Below, piece by piece: positions 26,501 through 35,500 of a stretch of 64,000 nt of DNA. Positions within the stretch are counted from its first letter, which is position 1. Each line of letters opens with the position of its first letter. The translations under genes were made by a program, and so were the position numbers. The notes beneath the pieces were generated by a model that worked only from the letters and a program-made list of their open reading frames with translations, ran no database searches and was not told the origin of the DNA. The stretch covers positions 370,138 to 434,137 of the forward strand of contig JAHDVF020000089.1 in assembly GCA_022606425.2 (NCBI GenBank), given 5' to 3'. The stretch comes from Lepidostoma basale. Its lineage: Eukaryota; Arthropoda; Insecta; Trichoptera; Lepidostomatidae.

Positions 26501-29500
26501 CGGACCCGAGTCCTCTCCACAGGACAGAGAATCCAACTCCTAAAAAAAAATTATTCATCTTTTCTGATTTGTACACTTATGACAAAAAAAAAGTATTTAT
26601 GTCAAAAATAGTAAAAATAATATAAAATTCTCAATCTAAAGTAATGTTAACCCTTAATGGATGGAAGTCACCTCTGATGTGACAACAGAACTTTGTCGCT
26701 GCGGTCGTATGGCACATGTGAAGTGACATGATGAAACTTGTCTGTGGAATCTGCGCGTAATTATTTTGTCCAATGGAGCGAATAATATACACAGTACCTT
26801 TTTAAAATTAAATATTGATAGAATGACTTATACGAATCTAGCGTCCGTTAAGGGTTAATGGTGTGGTTTGGGTAAAGACATTATTGATATAATAGAAAAA
26901 TAACAGGATATCGGAGGATGCTGTTCTTGTTGCGGATGGTGCGGACGAATTTGGTGTCGAGAATGTAAGAGGTATGCAAGTCAAACGATTTAATGATGAA
27001 TGTCGGAAAGTCAAAGGAGTTTTTGAAAGGGAAGAGCATATTACAGTTTGTAACAAAAGTGTGAACGAAGAGAACTTGGAGCAAGTGAGTGAATTTGTGA
27101 ATTTAGGAAGCAAGTTCACAGTGGATGGCCGAACAGATAGTGACGTCGAAAGAAGGGTTGGTGCGGGTAACAACGTGAATGGAGCTGTAAAAATAGTCAT
27201 TGGAAACAAGAATTTATAATATCAATGAAAGTGAAAACGGCCGTTCACAATGGAGTTCTGGTCCCAACCCTTATAACTGGAAGTGAAGCATGGAACTGGC
27301 AGAAGAAAGGTGAGAGCAGATAAAATGCAGTAGAGATGAGATCCTTAAGATGAATGTGTGATAGAATGGTGTACGACAGAATCTCAAATGCTGATATAAG
27401 ATAGGAATATAGAACGGAAGAAGATTTTATGAACAAAATTATGAAAGGATCGCTGCGTTCGTTCGGACATATGGAGCGCATGGATGGAGAAAGAATGGTT
27501 AAGAAAGTATAAGTTAATGATGTACTGGAGTACAGAGTCGAGGTATGCTGAGGAAATCATGGCATGACCAAATTAATAAAATTTTAAAGGTTGGTCATTT
27601 AAGAAGTCGGAAGCATCAATGTGGAGGAAGCTAGAGATGTGTGTCAAGATAGAGTAGTGTGGCGGTCCATTTTCTCTGCCTACTCCTGCGGAGAAAAGGT
27701 GCGATGGTTTGTTTGTTTGCTTTTTTACTTTAGTTACTTACTACTAAATTATACATAATATAATGATCAACTGGAACCATCTGTCTGAATTGTAAATGTA
27801 GCCATCCACCATTCGAGGCCAATTATTTTACTGGAAATGAAGCGAGCCGCATATTGTAGGTTAATATAACTTTAGTTAGTGATTATTATATTACCTGGAA
27901 GAGTTCATCAATCTCTCTTTCTCCTTCCAGTGTGTTGCTGTTTCTGTTTCCTCCCGGCTCCAGCTCTTCGGGCACTCGAAACCTCTTCAGCAGCGCCACA
28001 AACTTCTGCTTCAGGTTCCGTTGCTGTTCACAGAAAACGGAAAATATTACTCACGAGAATATAATGACAAAATTCAAACCACAAGTGAAAAAACTAGATA
28101 GATAGGTGGGAAAAACGTTTGATGCTATATAAAACAATACATCTACAACAACCATCAAGCTATTTGTATTTTTAAGATGGGTACAGAAAATAAAACACGC
28201 AACAGGAATGAATGGCATGCCGATGTGAGCCATTTTTCGTTACATTCCTTACTAACACCACATAAATAACAAAAAAAAATTAATCAGCGATTTTTCATCC
28301 GGAGAAATATTAGCATGATGGTTATATACGAAATAAGTAATGACAAACACTACTCTAGCGAAAGGGATTCAGGGACAACATTGGTGTTTTAGAAGCGAAC
28401 ATAAAAAAATAAAACAGCAAACAAAGGACGAATCATGGCGGAGGAATGCATGTAGAGGGGCTTGCATTTCATAACAATTAAACTAACAATCGGTGTGGAT
28501 GGAAGGTGGTGCAAACAGGGGCTGTAAGAAAGTAACAATCAAAATGTATCTACATACAGCCATCTTCCCCCTGCTTCCCCCTTTCCTCTTGCTGTGCCTG
28601 TTTTCAAAATCACTATCGCTGTCCCTCTCCGTCCCCTTAGCCCCTATATAAACGTCCCTGTCCATATTCGAGTAGCCCAATTCTCTGTCGTGGTCCAACT
28701 GAAAATAAATATCTCGTTATAGCCCCCGAAAGTCCCGCCGGCACGCCGCCTTTCCACCGAGGGCTCCTACTCTGCACTCCTAATAGTCTGCAGCACTCCA
28801 GTCACTCCAGTGGCCATTTGCATTTAGAATACAGCATTATTATGTGCAGTCTTAATTTGCTGTTATCATAATTGTAAGCCGTAAACAATCAGCTTATTGC
28901 AAATTCATTTAACAGCTTAAATATTACATAAAAGAGAACATGCACATTTTAAAAAGTATCAATTTACAACATATTTTTAAGTACTCATGATTGCAAATTT
29001 TAAAATCATCACAAAATATGTTTAGGTGAGCCAATTTTAAAATGTCTATTTATTTTGGACTCTATTGGAATCATTCTTTAATATGCACTTGATTATTCCA
29101 TTTAAAAAAATGCATGTTCTAAAACTATTTTTTACATGGGTGCTAGAGATACAGATATTTAAAAATAAAAAATCAAATTATAAATACTTTTAGAAAAAAA
29201 AAATCTGCTTATACTAGTTCTATCGCAAAAATGTGAAAAGATTGTCAAAATAGAAAGTTATATTAGAAACTATCAGAGCTATTAATGAGATGAACATGTT
29301 AATTTTATACATAAAATTTCGTAGCCGTTACTACATAAAACAGAGTGATTGTGTCATGGTAGGCCTAAAATAATTGCCTCAACGGATCGTGGCTTACGCA
29401 ACTAAATTGCTAATTTCCTTAATATAAATCTTGAGTTTTAATCAAACCTACTGCATTATTTGCCATACTATGTTAGTTCGAATTGAAAACAGCAAAAGCG

Positions 29501-32500
29501 TTCATATGAGAAAATTAATTTCTATTACATTATGACAAAGAAAAAATAAACATTTAATATGATATGGAATTATTTAAACAATGGTATTTATTACCTTAGT
29601 ATAAGACAGGTCTCTTTTATTGTAGGCCATAGCCCTGTTCCGACGGTTTGAAGTATACGAAGGCATGATACCCTCGTCATTGTCCTCAACAGAGCTGAAT
29701 TCCACTTCTTCCTCTTCATCAGAGTACACCCTATCTGTAATGATAAAATATAAATTCAAATAACAAAGAGAGAAGTTCACATTTTAATGATAATAATTAA
29801 TATGGATGAAAATATTCTAGAAGTTTTATTATATTTTATAGCAATGACAAAATTTAAATGTATTAAAAATGTAATATTTTATACATGGAGACACCATGAC
29901 TTGTTTTGCCATTCTAAGATATTGCGCCTTAGCTAGGCGAAACATGTCATTCCCATAAGATACAATAAAACTTCTAGAAAACAGATGTTTTCATTCATGT
30001 TAATTATTTAATACTAGTTGCAACCCGTGAAATATTCACGAAAGTAAACCAAATTCTCTGTAAGCCAGAAGATCCAAGTCCAAGTCCTACATTAAGGTTC
30101 ATGGTTTGTTTTTTTAATGACATACAACAATAATCAGAACAAAAATCAAAATAATCCAGAAACGTTCTCGGGCATGCGTATCGTGTGTATTTCAAATTAC
30201 TTTCGCAGAAAGTTTAAGTATTTCTATCTCACTCTGTTGTATTTAAAATATTCTTGTACCCTTTCTTTGATGACATCCAGTTTATGCCTATTTATATTAT
30301 GATGTTTACATCATTGTTAAAGAAACAATAAATTAAAGATAATCATTTATGAATACGTTTTTTTAACCCATTACAAATCGTCTAAAGTAAACTAAATAAC
30401 AAAATGATGGAAAAGATTCACAGGAGTATTTGCATATATTAAATTGCGTAATTCTGATGAAACAGATAGTCAAACATTTAGGCAAAAATATCGAAATATA
30501 TAGACAATTAACGCATATGTTTTTAAAGAAATCTAAATGGCTTTGCGCCTAAATAAAATTAAATATCAATCAATATATGTAAAAGGTTACAGTATATTCA
30601 AATAACATAAAAAAAAACATGGCACACGAAGTTTTTTTGCTATTTCATCTTGATTGTAAAGAGACGTTTTTAAAACAATTGAATTAAAATATGGAAGTTT
30701 CTCTCGTCTACAAAATTATTATTGACTAACCTGCAATGAGCAGAGTGTTGTTATTTTTGGTGTCGTGGTCGACAGGGGTGGAGCTGAGCTGGTGGACGGC
30801 CAGACGAGCCACGGGCACCCCTGCTCCGCCCCTTTCTGCACCCTTGTCGCCCTTGCCTCCTCCTCCCTCGCTGCACAGCTCCAGTTCCATGTCCATGGAC
30901 CGTTGGAGCACCTAGAGAAACAAAAACACAATGAAACAACAACAAAAACCAACAGTTGCACCCTTGAGGTGATTAAATTATGCAGACGGTATTTATTAGC
31001 ATATTATTATTTATTATGATGATCATAAAGAAAAAAACTGACATTATCGAGATCTGATATTACGAAGGTCCGATGATATTAAAATTTTTTCTGGTGATTG
31101 GATAAAAAAGGTATAAGATAGGAATACGTGGATATGTATGGAGAGGCCTATATCCGGCAGTGGACGACTGTTTAAGTAAAATATATATTTGGGATTTAAA
31201 TATTTAATTGTATGAATGGATTGTACAGTGTTGTTTATGTGAACCGTCCAGGGACCCTTAAAGATTTAAAGACCAACATCCAGGAAGAAATTATAAAGAT
31301 AACGCCTGATATGCTGGCAAGAGTCATGAAAAACGCCAGAAATCGGTTTAGTCAGTGTATGGAGAATGGGGGACGTCACCTACCTGATTTGATCTTCAAA
31401 AACTAAGTAAAACAAAACTTTAGATATGTGTCTACATTATAAAAAACAAATAAAAAATTTCAGATTCATACAATGGGTTTTATTAAGTTTTGAAAAATGG
31501 AAGTTATGCTGCCACACCCGGTACAATGGTTTGGTTTGTACAATTTGTTTTTAAATGATATAATGAATATGAACCAAATACCCTCACAGCAAAGTGTCCA
31601 TAAATTAAAATGCGCACAATGACCATGGAGAGGCAAAATTCTCGGCGTGAGTCTTCGATATAAAATAAGAATTTAGACGCCGAACCAAAATTGCCGAAAT
31701 CGTGGATCGTACAGCTAAATTGAAGTGGCAATGGGCTGGACATATAGTCAGACAGGGCAGTACTAGATGGGCACATAGAATAATCCTATGGAGGCCTTGA
31801 ACAAGGAACAGGGGTGTCGGGAGCTCACCTAAAAGACGGACTGGTGACATTGTCCGAATGTCCGGGAAGACCTCTGGGTGGGAAAGGGACAAAACATGGA
31901 GTAAAACGAAAGAGGCCTATATCCAGCAGTAGAAACGTTCATCCTGAGGTCAGAGCAAATGCTTCAAGGACGAACCTCCAAAGAACTAACTTCGATAGTG
32001 TGTGTTGGGAAAAGACTGTAGAAGGCAGACCTAAGTGAAGAATAATAATAAATAAAGGTACGCAAGACTTTGAGGCACAGCGCAGAGACAACTCCGCAGA
32101 GAGAAGAAAGAAGAGGCCGTTGGAAGACAGTGAGGGCTCCACTGCCAACGTCTTCCCCTACTCTAGATGCTACAGAGTGCATGGGTCCAGATTGGGCTCT
32201 TTAGTCACACGAGAACCCACAACCGTGAAAGACAGCCTTCATCGGATATACGAGGGACAGCCGATGATGATGATAATGAGAAGGAGAAGAATGAATAAAA
32301 AGAGTTTGAGATTAAAAATGTAAACTTATACAAAATATGTTCTCATTTGGATTATGCGTGTCAGAACCCATTCGTGAGAGATATGTGCTCCGTGTCACAT
32401 TACATAAGCCCAAATGATGACAATCAATATTATTGTAAATATACTAGAAATACAATTTTCTGCCCAATTGAATATTTACGAACAATTTGGATAATAAACT

Positions 32501-35500
32501 CGAGTCATACACAAATGATGAGCCATTAGATAGGGCACCGGTAGAAAGTTGCGCGCGGACTACCATAAACACGAATAGAATCGAGTAGGTACTACACAAA
32601 ATGAGTGTGATATGAATTAATTTTAAGTGTATAAACATCAATTTCTCTTCATTATCAAACCTGAAATCTGCACTAGAAAGTCACTCACTTACCTGCCTTA
32701 TTTACTGACAGCCAATATTGCAAGTGTTTGATAAAAGGGGTACTTCGTAAAAGAGAGAACTTTCGTTATACTCGGAGATAATTTAGCATTTAATATTTCT
32801 GGACGAAACAAACAATTATATATTTATTTTTGTGAATGTATACTTATACTTGTATACGAAATCCTGGATTTTCACCAAAGGGTGGTTAATTCAAATTTAA
32901 TTGTATCTCAATAGAGACGAAGACGCAAACTGGAAACTGAATATGGATGATCAAGAATGTTGTAATTACATAAAGCGTGCGCTTAACCCAACCAATGACA
33001 GGTCATAAGTCCTGTAAACACCTTGATCATCCATATTCAGTTTCCAGTTTGCGTCTTCGTCTCTATTGAGATACAATTAAAATTTGAATTAACCACCCTT
33101 TGGTGAAAATCCAGGATTTCGTATACAAGTATAAGTATACATTCACAAAAATATTTGTAATCATTCTGGTCAACTCTTTGGCATATAGAAAGGAATAATA
33201 CTCCTGGCGGCTTCTAACAATACGTTAATAGGCGACAGCCTTCGCATTGTGTTAATAAGGTAGTTTGCTAAATGCTGAAAATCATTCTCCATAGATGGCT
33301 TTAGTGGGTGGATTATATAGGTTAATCTTGAAAAGATTCACAAGTGTAATCAAATCTACATAGATGGCCAATTAAAACTGACACGTGAAGATAGATATGG
33401 ATTTGAAGTTTATATACAGCTTCCAAAATTTGTCATGCATGATCGTAATAACAAAGGTGGAATGGGGAATGTTGTAATTACATAAAGCGTGCGCTTAACC
33501 CAACCAATGACAGGTCATAAGTCCTGTAAACACCTTGATCATCCATATTCAGTTTCCAGTTTGCATCTTCGTCTCTATTGAGATACAATTAAATTTTAAT
33601 TATATATTTATTCGAATGTTAGATTTTTCAAGAAAAATTACGTTAACAAAATAAATAATAGTAAAATAAGCTTTATTACGCAAAAAATCTCAAAATATTT
33701 ACATATCGTACTAATCTAAAGTGACACAAATCAAAATCACGTACTTGACGAGTATAAATTTATGAATACTAGTAAGAAATGTACATGTTTATTCTTAACG
33801 TATAATAATTACATATAATGATGCATACAACCCCCATAAAATACGTACCCTAGAATATAAAAATTAAATGATAAATTATTCTAGAAAGAAATTTTCGAAA
33901 GCTTCGGGGAAATTTAAGTTAACAGGTAAAAAAATTGTATTATAAAAAAATCTATCAAGCATAAAACCTAAAAAAAAACTCATAATATTTAAGTATGTAA
34001 ATTTTTAAGAAAGCATAAATAAAAAATCATTTCATTTTCATAAATTTTGCGAAGAATCTGATGAAAAAAAATGTATCCATGAATACAAAGATTATTATAA
34101 TTAATTATGAAACTAATGCATATATTCCAAAATGAAAGTTAGTTTAAATTGTTATTAATAATTATATAAAAATATACCTGATCCATGCGAATTATTCCTT
34201 CCGCGATAGTCTTGTAGCCCAGAATTGTCCGGTTTTTATACTTTTTTCGCCTCTGGAGCAAGATTTGAAGTCTGAAAAAAAAAAACATTTTTATAAATCA
34301 AGGAAAATAATGCAGAAAAGGGAGGTTGCGTTCAAATTAAGTAAGTACCCATTCATTCGAATGAAACTGTTCGATTACAAATTCAAAATATCTGGCAATG
34401 AGATCAAGCAATTAACAAGTTTAAATATCGAACGAAAAGAAATACTCTATGGACAATTACACAGACAATAAATGTTATGAAATATCTATCATTGATTTGG
34501 TGATAGGACCAAATTATTGAGTAATATTAGCCATTGTATTATATATTTGCTGAACCATTAAGCATTTCAAACGTGTCATTTGGGAGTTCTGATGTTGAAT
34601 TCGTGCCGCGAAATTCGATCAAGTCAATGGCAGGAATATTCTAAAACAGTTTCAAACTCCATTCACTACTGATAGCATTGTGATACACGCTTCTATCGAT
34701 AAAAAAACGAGAACACAATAATCATTATATTGGCGGCTGGTAGTTAGAAGTGACAATGTTATTGAACGAATAATTTGCTATTAATATGTGACCACGTTAT
34801 CAAGGCTGGTACAATCAAAGTCTGGTTCTGGTATGGCGACTATCGAATATTGAAAAAAAAAAATTCTACAACGTCTATAAAATAAAAGTTTTTTAAAACG
34901 TTTTAAAATATCACGCAACTTCGGGTGTAGACAGCTACGTCATATAAAAATAACACATTTATTTTATAATATTAATTACATACGCAGTAGATAAGTACCT
35001 ATTTATTACATGGCCATCAGTCTCAAATGTGTCAAATAATAAAATATTTATAAAGCGTTCGACACGTCGCTATTTTTTGTAGTGTGTTATTGATTTCGTG
35101 TAGTATGGCGCCGAATTTAAATTCAGAACGCGGAGTGGACGAATTTTGTCCAATAATATCTCCGAATTGAATTTCACGACTGTATTCTCGAGTTCGGAAC
35201 TTACCGCCCAAAAAAATTTAAAAGGAACGCCGCTTAATTTAAATTTCAAATATCGAATCCGTCTCGAGGATCTCTTTGGCCCGAAGACGGAAAAGAAACA
35301 TTCCGGGTATTAGTATGACAGTCATGTTTGAATAATATAATACAGAGGAATACTTTTATAGAACGACATATTTTAAATTACGATCCGATCTTAAAAAGAA
35401 ATGGCATTCTAGTATAAAAGCTCGCATCAGGGGTTAGCAGTTTTATCATTATTTTGTTACATTTTGCGCGATCGTTTCGTGACACCCGCCCATAAAATTC

